A model generated the notes under the pieces. That model saw only the letters and a program-made list of their open reading frames with translations. It was not told the DNA's origin and searched no databases. A DNA stretch of 64,000 nt from Otis tarda (taxonomy: Eukaryota; Chordata; Aves; Otidiformes; Otididae): NCBI GenBank assembly GCA_026413225.1, contig CM048554.1:11879463-11943462 (forward strand), read 5' to 3'. Position numbers and translations under genes: made by a program. Positions 49,001-61,000 of the stretch are shown one piece after another; position 1 is the first letter of the stretch; each line of letters begins with the position of its first letter.

Positions 49001-52000
49001 TCACCACCTTCATCTAGTGGCTGTCATTCTATTAGCTCTTAAAACTTCAGTCTAAGTTGGTGCTTTTTAATAAATCTTTTCTGATTTGTCTACTGTTTTG
49101 AGGCTAGCATGTAGCACAGCTCTGCCGTTCACATAATTAGTTAAGATAACAACCTTTTGGTCCAGTGCGGCTCACAGTATGAGAGCAGACAGAAAACCCA
49201 GGATGCTAGAGAGCAGCAACTGCGTTAACATTGCCGTAACTGTGTCATTTTAAAACCAGAACAGGTTCCCCAGAGAGGTGGTGGATGTCCCATCCCTGGA
49301 AACATTCAAGGCCAGGTTGGACAAGGCTCTGAGCAACCTGATCTGGTTCGAGATGTCCAACCCCCCTGCAAGGAGCAAGGACTAGATGGCCTTTAAAGGT
49401 CCCTTCCAACCCTAACCGTTCTATGAATTTTATCAGCCTGCTCCAGACACAGAGCAGAGGTGCAAAGAAAACCAGAAGAGAGATGAAGCATGTTCATTTT
49501 AGAACAAAGTTATGCAACCACTCTTAGAAACATTATTGCTCAAAAGCTCTGAGTGGTGTATTTTCAGCTAACTTGGCAAAGTGCTCCAGATCACCTGGGA
49601 TCCAACCCTCTTCTTTCCTGCTCTTCACTGTAACCCTGGGCTCCACATTGCATTTATCTTCCAGCATACAGATGTTTGGACATACAGAGGCCTGAATTTG
49701 TTTTATGCACAGGGTATTTATTTAAAATCTATCTCCTTCAGCCAGCACTGTGATTTGAGGGGGAAGGTCTCTATCAAAACTGACAGCTGATTAAACACAC
49801 AAGCATAGACACTTGAGTACCAATCAGCTAGAGTGAGCAAGCACTTGCTATCTTCCATATTTCAGCAGGGTAGCAAAGTGGTATTTCAAATTTGCTTCGT
49901 AAAACTCTGTATCCAGACATGCTGGCTTTTGAAGGGGCTCATGGCTGAGTCCCAAACACTCTATGTCTGGTTCTTTTAAAAAGGCAGCTCTGACTTCCAG
50001 TCATAAATAAGGTATGCATAAAAAGGTTGCCAAAAAACTCAGAAGTCTGGAACACCACAGGGCAACAGTCAACCAAAGCACTGAGATGGATTTGTTTAAC
50101 CATGCAAGTCAAATAGCTGGCAACGAACAGCAGATTTTTCTCTAGAATTTATTAAGGTGTATTCCATGAAGCCAGCTTAAAAAACCCGTGAAAAAAATAG
50201 TCATAGGGAATATGGACAGGGAACAGAGATGCTTCTGCCTGCTTCGGTCTTTCATGTACACTAGACTAGCATCTCTCCTGCTCTCTAAAGAAGGCTCCCC
50301 AGTAGAACAGATGGAGAAGGGACCTTTCTTAAGAACTGACATAATCAGTACCCATACCACTACACACAGAGGTGGATGCAAGGCAAATAAATGAAACAAA
50401 GGTGAGCTGGGAACAGCACAGTCTGGGGCAGTCTCTAGGGGCAATGGTAGAGAGCCATTCCACTTCACTTACCTAGAAAAGCACATTCCTCCAAAGTAAT
50501 TTTTGTACAGTGTCATCAGAAACAATCGCCTTAACACCTTGTTTCTGACACGTTGCAGAGTTGAGACATTTACTTACATCATCTCTACTGCCCCTGGAGT
50601 AACAGAGGACGACGTTTGCTCTTTGCTGGATGAGGAATCAGTAGTGCACTCTGGTTCGGAGACCGAATCACTGCTACAGGGCTCACTGTTTGGGGAAGCG
50701 TTTCTTTGAGAGGTAGTGTCAGCTGCTACAGGCGGGAGGTCCCCTTCACTGAACGCGTCACTTATAAACATGCCTTCGTGAGTCAGGTAAGCCACTTCTG
50801 TGTCCACCGCACTGTCTTTAGCAGAGTTCTTCTGTAAGGTGTCCTCCAGGTCTCTGTTTTTTTGGTTCTTGTCTAGAACCAAGAAAACCACGCTACGGAT
50901 AGTATTTAACGTTGCCTAGAATCAAATACAGCTTTTATTACAAAAAAAATCAAAACTCTGTGCCACAAACTTGCACTAGAAAGAGATTTTATTTTACCCA
51001 CGAAATAAAACTAAATCCTGGCTTTATTTTCTATTGTATAATTACCATTCAGAGGCAGACTCATTCGTCTTTGACGGTAACCAGTATCAGATGCTTCTGA
51101 GAATGGTGAAAGAAACCTCATTTGGAGCAATCTAACACATACAAAAGTTCTGTCCTAATCCCTAGCAGCCTGAAATTGATGTAATCATGCAACAAGAGGT
51201 ATTATCTCCTTCTCACTGCTCTCTTTGTTAGCAATAATCATTTTTGCCCTGGATGCCGATATTCACGTAACCTTTCAATCAGAAGTTTGAACTCTATAAG
51301 CAAAACCAACACCTTAAGACTTCAAATGGAAAGTAACTTCATTCCATTTCATGTCTGAACCACGTGAAGCTCTTGATAAATTAGTGTCATACCTTTATTC
51401 TCTTGAGGAAGATGGTAAACTTAGAAAAAATATTCTTCAGTAAATCAAACCACTGAGGAAAATTCATCATCCTCATCTGGTCTGCAAGCCTAAGAAAAGA
51501 GCAGCATTCAGTAAACAGCAAATTGTTACTGGCCACTAGCACATAAAGGAAAAAAACCATGCTTTAAACTGAATTCTAAATATAAGGAAAACTGTGGAGA
51601 CTTTTCTCTGGTGGAACAACAGACATCACCCGAAGAACAGCTATGATGAACACAATGTATGCAAGTGGAATGGGGAAGGAGGTATATAAAACTAGATTAT
51701 ATTAAAAAAATGAAAGCCTCACATTTACTGTTTAGTTTTTTTCCAGGACATAATGCTCTTTTCCCTGGGATAAGTACGTATTTCCAACAAAGGAGGGAGG
51801 TTAGTAACATTTTTAGAAATCATATAAAAAAACAAACATTACAAAAAAACTAAATGAAAATATTTTGCAAGTGTTACAAAAGCCACGTTATTAAGCCCAT
51901 TTTGTTGCACTGCAGTGAGACTACTTCTGCTATTAAAGTGCAAGTCAGCTGTTCGTGGCAAAGGGCAGAAAAGTCATTGACAGAACAAAAGTTAAACTCT

Positions 52001-55000
52001 GTAACACAGTTAGGACCCAATTGCAGAATAGTAAGCATTGGAGAATGGTGACCAAATACCCAATGTTTAAAAATGACCCTTTGCCCAGTCTTTTCCCAGT
52101 CTGGGTATGAATCCATGTAGATTCTGCCACTCACTTTGCCTTATCAGCTGGTCTGCTTTTATTATCTTGGGGTAATCTTTTCCTGAGGCAAACGAATCAG
52201 AGCTATAGAAAAACAGAAGCTGACACGGGTCTGTGGGGCCAGGACCTCTGAAGGTGCCTTGTCCAACCCCAGCTCAATGCAGATCCAACTAGATGAAGCT
52301 GCTTTGGGCCCTGACCAGTCAAGGCCTGACTATGTTCCAGGACAGAGATCCCACAGCCTCTCTGGGCCCTTGTTGCAGTGTTTGACCATCCTCACAGTGA
52401 GCACATTTCTCCTAAGATTCAACTAGCATTTCCCATCTTCCACCTTCTGCCCATTGTCCCTTGTCCTTCCCTTGCAGGCCTCCAAGGAGTCTGAGTGTGT
52501 CTACAGTTCCACTATAACCCTCTCATGGGCTATAGCTGTGGACAGTTCTCCCTCAGTTTTCCCCTCCCCAAGCTGGAGAGGGACCCAGCTCCCTTGGCTG
52601 CTCCTCCTACACTCCATGCTTCAGCCCTCAACCAACCCGCCTCATCCAGCCTCTGCTGGATCTCATGTCTTTCTTGTTCCTTGACCTGTTGGCTATGCTA
52701 ACATGGCCCAGGCTGCAGCTGCAAGAACAGGCTGCTGGTCCATGGCCAACCAGTTCTCCACCAGGACCCCCAGGTGCTACCCTGCAAAGCTGCTCTGAAG
52801 CCAGTCAACCCATCTCTCCTCTTGCAAGGGGTTGCTCCTTCCAAGACACACGACTTTGCCTTTGCTGGGCTTTGTGAGGTTCCTGCCGGACCATTCCTAG
52901 GGCTGAAGTTGCCTGATCTCCTCTCTGGATCGCTCCTATTCTCGTTCATGCGGGAGGTACTGAACTACTGACACATTTTAATATAAAATCCCAGATTATA
53001 ACAGTAGGGAATGTCTTCAAGTAATTAAGAGATATATGCCTACAGTTTAAGCTCCATGCGGTAAGATTTGCAGAATTTTAATATTTATTTCAAAGGTAAG
53101 TTTAAGGCAATATTAGAATCTGAATGAGAAGGGGAACACACAATATTCTCATGCAGTTGGACACAAGCAGAGGCTTAATATGAAAGAGAAGGATAATCCT
53201 TACTTACAGGGAAATTTAAGCGCAAATTAGAACAGTAAATAAATCTATGCTAAGATGTATCCATATCCTACCCCCACCCACCACAAAAAAAAAAATAATC
53301 TGGCTGTATACTTACTTAACAACCACTTCTGTATCTATTTCTTCTATCTGCGATACCGTATTAACCACACACTGTCAAATTTAAAGGGGAAAAAACAAAA
53401 CAAAAAAAATCTTAGCTTCCTTCTAACTGCTGCTGAGTTTCATAACATTCACAATAATCCTCAAGTTAAATAAAAGGAAAAGTAAAACAATAAATGAAAG
53501 ACACATTTGTATCATTTAACACTTGTTTCTCTAAAAACAAACAAAAAACCCAAAAGAAACCCCCAAAACCAACCCCTCCAAACATCTATTTGCAAAATAC
53601 AGATGATCAAAACGTTCCCAAGTGTTTACGAAGCACTGGCTCCATCTCAAAGGGACCTGCTTTTCCGAGCAGGAATGCTAAGCATCATTTCAGAAATGTC
53701 TCTCGGATCAGGTACTTAAGAATAGAAGTCATATTCTTCTCCTTTCCAAAGTGACTGAGTTTGGAAAATGTTGGTTGACTTCTTTTCCTCCTTTAAATAC
53801 AGGACTTGAGAACTAACCTAAACCAGAAGGAACAGCACCAAGGAAGCATGGAAGCATACACCTACAGTCCTGTGCTTTCAACAGTTTAGGCAGACCTGAT
53901 TTCAACAGCCCTCCTAGCAGACACACTATTTGCTGTCTGTCTGTCCTCTTCTTCACCTCCAGGACACTGCCTGCCTCTGTCCCCAGATTTCTCCACATCT
54001 TCATTGCTACGCTGTGGCCTTTCCTCAAAGGACATTTGCTCTTCAACTGGTGCACACAAAACGGGCCAGTTTCTTCAGGTCTCCAAAGCAGTCAGTCTTC
54101 ATTCCAAACATATCTATTGTTTTATAGCAATTTGTTCACTCATCTCTTTTTGCATTACTTATAAGCCCTAGGTACAAACCAACTCCATGTAGACTGAATT
54201 GGAGGTTTTCTCCCAGATGTCAAATCAATAACCTGACTAAATGAGTCAGTAACATACTAACTCATCTTGCCTTTAAGTGAATATGTACAATCCAAATGGT
54301 GACTGATGGCTGCCACCTCAAGCTACATGGATTTTACCTGCATTTTGAGTAACGGTGGTCAGTACAGAAGTTTCTTAAAAACACGTGTTGTTATTGAACC
54401 AGACAGTGTGTTCAGTGCTTACAAAACATTTGCTCTTCCACCTGCCTGACACTAAAGAGCTACGAAAAGTACTGACCAGAACAGCCTAGCAATGTATTTG
54501 ACCAGGAAGCACAACTGAGACAAGGGAAGGAAATGCTTTTCTTTATTAAGGAAAATTATCTTTAAGAGTTGAGACAATAGGCCACAATGCAAACATGTTC
54601 TACAACCACACGGAAATATTCTGATCCTCTTTTCCCTATTTAATAGAAACTTACACTGGAAGTTGATTAAACTTCGTCTGTTACTGAGCAGAGGTAACAC
54701 CTGAAAAATCACAGCAGAGAGACAAATATTCCCAGCAGAATGGAAAAAGCACTTTATGACCAAAAATGAACAGAAAACAGGGAGCACTACCTGCCTATTA
54801 TCCAATTAAGCAGACAATCTGAAAGAAAAAAAAAAGCTTCCTCATAAGTGCTGACACAGGCAAGTGAAAAGTCAATGAAGACCGACAAGCAGATGAACAA
54901 TTTTAACCTGGTGTTATTCATTCACGGGTGTTTTGGTTTGGTTTTGTTAGTTTTGTTTGTTTGTTTGTTTTGGGGTGGTTTTTTGGTTTTTTTTTTTTTT

Positions 55001-58000
55001 TTTTGTGTTAAGCCTTATGCCAAGGCCCAGAGCAGCTGCACACAGCTGTATACCCTTGTTTTTCCAGGCTTACAGTAATGCCAGCCCACCATCCCACCAC
55101 TTTCAGACTTGGAGAGAACAAGCAGCCAGAGGCAGAGGTGCCTAATACAATTTAAACTGTATTGAGGTTAAGTGAGAAAGGTCTCACACCATAGCCAAGT
55201 CCTTACAAGCAAGAAGTGGTGGGGTAGTAGCAAACATCACTGTCTGCCTTCTATTCTGCCACAATATTTACCAGCAACATCACCTGTGTTATCTATACCC
55301 ATCCTGCACAATCAGACCAACAGAACTGTGAGGCTGCAATGTGAAGTGGATTTGGGGAGCCAACCTGGCTTAAAACAAAATCCTTAAAAAAAAAAAAAAA
55401 AAAAAAAATTCCAGACTTTTAAAGGCTGGCTTCCCAATCTGGTTCACAACACAGCTCTGAACAACATGCCGTACTACAAGGATTGGAGAGGCTGTCTTCA
55501 TCTCATGGCAAACCCACCACCTGACTATCTCCCAGCCTTTGAGATACAAATCAGAGGTGGCTCTTAACACATCAGAACATGACTCTTGAAATAATCACGT
55601 ATCTTCAGGGGAGAAAAACATCTCTTACACAATATTCTTACATATGCACGCAAACAAACAAGATGAGGAAAATTAAAAATACTAAACACACACCCAAAGT
55701 TCAGTCTAGTTTTTCTTTGTAAACAAAAAACCATCGTGTCACTGCCCAAAGTATTTCATGCATTTTTCCCTAAGTCATCTGAACTGTGTTCATTGGTTTG
55801 TTTTAGCTGGTTTTATCTACAAAGCTTTTGAGTTTGCAAAAAGACAGATACACTACCTTAAGTGGCAAACAACCACAGCACTGCAGACAAGCATTAATTT
55901 TTAAGATATTTTTCTACAGGCAAGTACTTCTACCTTCTTCATTACTTTTACTTTTCCTGTTAGAAAAGGATGAGTATTTTTCCAGTTTTTTTTATCAGTG
56001 CCTATACTATGTCAGTGCTAACATTTAGGCAAGTAATATTTTCTTCCAGCATTTGCTGAGGATTTGTTTGTTTCAGTTGGGAAGCTTTTTGATTCTCTTT
56101 TATGTATTTATGCAAATAACTTGTTGGGTTTTTTGTTTGGGGGGAGCTGTGGGGTTTTTTCCTGTTTTGTTTGTGTTTGGTGTTCTGTTTTTTTTCTGTT
56201 TGGTGGTTTGGGGTTTTTTTTGTTTTTGGGTTTTTTTTTAAGTTTGAAACAGAGTGCTAGGACACCACTATTCAGGAAAGCTGTGTGTTAAGAGAAAGAA
56301 AAAAAACTAAGCTAAAATCAGAGGATACAGAATAATGATAATTATACAGAGAAAGCTGTGATCTGCTGTGCTTGTGCTACCTACTCCTTCCAGAAGGTCT
56401 TTTCTGCAAACAGACCTCTGTGCTTCAGGAAGTCCTTAGTGCCTGCAAGCCCAGCTACTCTAAATGAGAGACCATCAGCACCAAAAATCTTCATCAGAGT
56501 TATTCTTACTACTTAAAAAATAATTTGTAATGGGTTGAGGCAACCTTGTCAGATACGTTAGAAGTGTTTGGCTTACCTGTTTAATTATGTTCTTTGCAGT
56601 AATAATCATTTCATCTCCATATATTTCATAAAAATTTAGCTTTCTTTGTTTTAAAAGTCCAAATACTAGTGATACAAGTCTCTCCTATTGAGAAGAAAAA
56701 GAAAATAAAAAAGACAGACTAAAAATATCACAGTGAGGACAATAAAACATTTTTAAAAATTGCACAGCAGTAAAAGTTCATGTATCAAACACACGGTGAA
56801 CAGGATTTAGATCAGTCCACCACCTTGAGACTAATGCCACAATCCAACTACATGAAGTTTCCTGTGGCAACACCAGCTAACAGAGTCCTTTCCTCCCAGC
56901 CTCTTTCACGCCTATTCCTCAGTTGTGCTCATCTACTTATGCTTAAAAACATGGATATTTCTAAAATTAGTGAGTTTCCTTACCCTGAGCAAAAATAACA
57001 CTAAATACAACTGCACTAGCACAAGTGAGAGGCTGTCACATTGGAGCACGGAGGTGGGAAGAAACTACAGGGCAGAAATGGGAATATTTAAGTTCTATTG
57101 CCATTCGCTATATTTCATGAAACCCACGGATGAAACAAGACTAAACAGTTAATGGGGTCCAGCAATTACTGAAGAACAGCACAGGCAAAATCCAGAAAAA
57201 TATTTTCCTGGCTAGAAAACAATCGCAATAGCTTAATCTTCAGATGTTTATGCTCTTCAGAGGAACGAGGAATATATATGCATACAAATGAATATATATG
57301 GATATATATGGATATATATATTCATATATATATGAATATATAATATATATAATATATAATATATATGAACGAGGAATATATATGCATACAAACATAATGT
57401 ATTCAGGGCAACCATACATTTAATATAAGCGCCCATAAATGCATAGGGAGACTGAGAACAACATACAACTACCAGCTTTCACTGCAAAGTTGAAATTTTA
57501 AAGTCAAGTAGGAATGAGAATCCATGTTCTTTCCCACTTACATGTTGAGGTTCATGAAGAGAACTCAGTATACATTTCATCAGAGAAAAGAGAACTGATT
57601 ATTTTGAAAAAAATAGCAGGACTGGATTGCAGTTCCATGAGTTTACAATTATTTAATTTTATCAAGGGAAAAAAAAAAAAAAAAAAAAGAGCGAGTGGAA
57701 GTCTGGATGAGAAAAGAAATAATATAAAATTATAATGTTGCTACTAGGGACCCGAGTGAATTAGTTCGTGCTAATTAAGTATGTTAAAGATGCAAACATA
57801 TTCATCAGACAGTTTATTTCAATAACAGACATACCTCTTCTACAATTTGGCAATCATCTTCTAGGGGTCTATTTAAGTCATTGCGAGCATAAGTTGAAAA
57901 CTCTGCAATCATCATTTTATCTATCAGCTTTTCCAGTTCACAAAGCTGTGAGCCAAGATGCCTAAGAAAAACAACCATTGAGAGATGAGCCAAATAATCA

Positions 58001-61000
58001 ACCTGAAAATGAATCATTAGTTCACAGTTGAAGAAAATAACCACCCAGCAGGTAATTTCCATGCAATCAATGCTGGCTTAATGGGAGGCTGAAATCTTTC
58101 ACTCCTTGGAGCATTTTTCAGATGCACTGTCACCTTGCAGCAAAACGTGGACTTGAATACTGATGGAGGGCTTTTTTTCCATAAAGTGAACCAGAACCAG
58201 GAATGCTCAGTGCTTTTGATGTGGCCACAGATTTAATTCACATGATTAAGATACAGTAATAGATTTATATTACAAAAGTGTTCAAATTTGCCATTTTTAC
58301 GCTACTCTAAATTAAAAATATTTTTTCCATGTCTTGCAGATTTTAAACCATATTTTGCAGACTGTTGTCACATAGAACCACAACTCACGTCAGAAATGTC
58401 GACCAGTCTTGAAAAGTTGTGCAACTTTGTCAACATACTTGTGCAAAAAAAAATCACCAGATCGCCATCATCCCAACAAGCATTGTGAAAGCAATCTAAA
58501 AACTGTCAGTACAGATATGTAATTTAGTTAACAAGTCAGTATTTTTTCTAAAGTTAAAAAGATTAACTTGAAAAGGTTAAAGAGTGCTAAAACTTTAATT
58601 CTATCCTATAGCAGCAGCAAGCAACAATAATACAGTTACGACTGATACATTAATCACTGGGGATCCTAATCTAGATTAAAGACACCAATTTATTACTTCA
58701 CAGCATCATTAAGGTGCTTTCATTTTTTGCTATAACTAGAATCAAATTACATTTTTTCTGCGTATAACATGACAAGAGGAGAATAATTTTTGTATACTGA
58801 CGATCTGAATAGGTTTCTTACTGCTTTACATTGAATGACTCCGTGACATGACTCAATTTAAAGCTGTCTGTTCAAAAGCAAATTCTAAAGCACATTATTT
58901 CTCCAGACAACATCGGCCACTGTGAGACTTGGGAACAACTGTGCCGGGCTTTTCAACTGCACTTGCATCGCTGGTGGGGGTGATGACTTTGGTTGCATTT
59001 AACTTACCTTTCTGAACCTTTAATATCCAAATCAGAGGCCACATTGCCCACTCCCATCGCTATTTTTAATTCTATTAAACCAACCAACTCAGCGTTACTC
59101 ACAGAAATCACTTTTGACAGGCAAGATCAATATTTGCCTGCAAATATGTTCCACATCTGAGCGTAATTTTAAAATAAAGACACATTTGTGGGACATCATG
59201 TATACTAATCACAACGACAGCAGAACTGCACTCTGCTGATGTAGCACGGGGGGTACTTGACTGCAAAACACAACTAATTCTGACTGATGTTGTCATGGGG
59301 TTGTAGAAGTACACTCACTGTCATCAAGGTAAATACAAATGTGACTCAGTCAAGGGCTGGGCACCATCATCAAGTGGTTGAGAGAAGGAATAGTAAAGAG
59401 GAAAGAAACGGCACTGTGGAGTCTAAGCTAAAAGACTATTTAAGCTAAAAGAAAAAGATTAACAGCTTCTAATAACTTTCCTCCCAATAGTTTATTAGCT
59501 CTTTAAAAATATTTTATGTATTTGTTTTTTAAAACAAGACTTTTTGAGATATTTTCTACATAAAATTTGAGTCTTTTTACAAATAAGCCAGAAGGGGTGT
59601 TAGAAGAGGGGCTCATCTGAACAGATGGACAAAAGCAGTAACTGTATAAAGTTCTGAACATTCATATTACAGTTATTGAGCAAGAACCATGGTTTTTATC
59701 ATGCAAACTGGGAACCACCAGGTTGCAGGAACCACATAACCTCTAAACAAAACAAAAAGACCTCCAGTATCAACTTATAAAAATAAGTGTACAGCTCCTC
59801 AACTGGCTGATGCAAGTCTCAGAGCTAATATAACATACACTACTGCTAGTGTCATACCACAGGGGCAGCTTTGCATGCAACATTTTTAAACTGTATATGA
59901 CAGTTACGACAGTTTATTTTATATCAGCTAAAAGGATTCTGCTGTATTAATACTCCTGCATATCACAGAGGATCTTGCCCAGCACAGTGGCATCTCCCAA
60001 CTGCAACTCTTAAGTATCTGCTGTTAATAGAAGCAGCCGGCACAGAACCTTGGACTCGCTAATTCCCATCACTGCAGCAAACACTGGTGAAAAAAAAAAT
60101 CAACCCAAACAGTAGAAACAGCAGCTTGGGCAGCACCTTTGCTCTGATTCTTCCCTTCACCACTTCAGCAGCTCACAGAACTGGATTCCTCAGTTCAATG
60201 GAGCAAGAGAAAGCAGCCCCTGGCCACTGTAAATACAGCTTCCACAAGGGCAGACATGGCTGAACATGTCCCATCTGACCAGCTGTCAACCTCAGGCCAC
60301 ATTTTGAGCCCTGGTTTGATAGCTTTGCAGTGGCTTTTGCTTGCAAAGCTTCTTCCACCGCAAGCACAGGCTAGAGGCCAACCTACTCAACACACACATA
60401 TTCCTGTAAAACCACATGCCTAGGTCAGTGGCCCTCAGTGGAGCTGTGTAGGACAAATTGTCTCTCTCAGGTGCTGCATGCATGAGGACTGCAAACCACC
60501 ACCTGGAAAACATCTCTCAGCTGTGGGCTACAAGCCCTGCAAGATGAAGGTCCAGCCACTGCCTGGCTTTCACCTCTGCACCCCTAAACCATCGGTAGAC
60601 AAGAATGGAGTACAAAGTACCTAGATGTTAAAAGTTCATCCCCCCTCCCCTACATTATCTCCGACACACTGCTTATGCCACACTCACATTTTGTACCTTT
60701 ACTACGTTCTCCAAATATGAACAAAAGTAAAACAAATCCCTTCACCTAACATTATGTGCTCAACACATTCTAGCTTTTCTTGCATTTTATTAATTTCCTA
60801 GATGGTTACTTACCGGAAACTGTGAATTCCTTGAAGCTCTTGCTGTAACACCTCCTGTGTTGTTGCTATTAAGTCCAAAGCTCCAACAAACTCAGAAGTA
60901 GATAGCAGCAACTGTACTGTGGGCTGTGTTTGGTGTACAGTAGCCATTAACTTCAGTTTATTGTATGCTTTTACACAGTTATTTCTGGTGAGTGACAGTC

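Larger units (their letters stand above)
53372..56576 (-). other. VPS54 intron
   Basis: 3.2 kb. It contains G/T-rich tracts at 54929-55007 and 56121-56240 and a 23-base A run at 55386-55408. No gene or recognised element. Confidence 0.85.
56685..57834 (-). other. VPS54 intron with AT palindrome
   Basis: 1.15 kb. It contains the duplicated AT-rich segment at 57263-57392 and an A20 run at 57669-57688. Confidence 0.85.

Noticed and set aside
50142..50468. A 108-codon - strand frame close to a VPS54 exon, considered as an exon extension.
   Set aside because: It lies downstream of a strong donor (GTAAGT at the end of exon 50578-50915) and has no similarity to VPS54.
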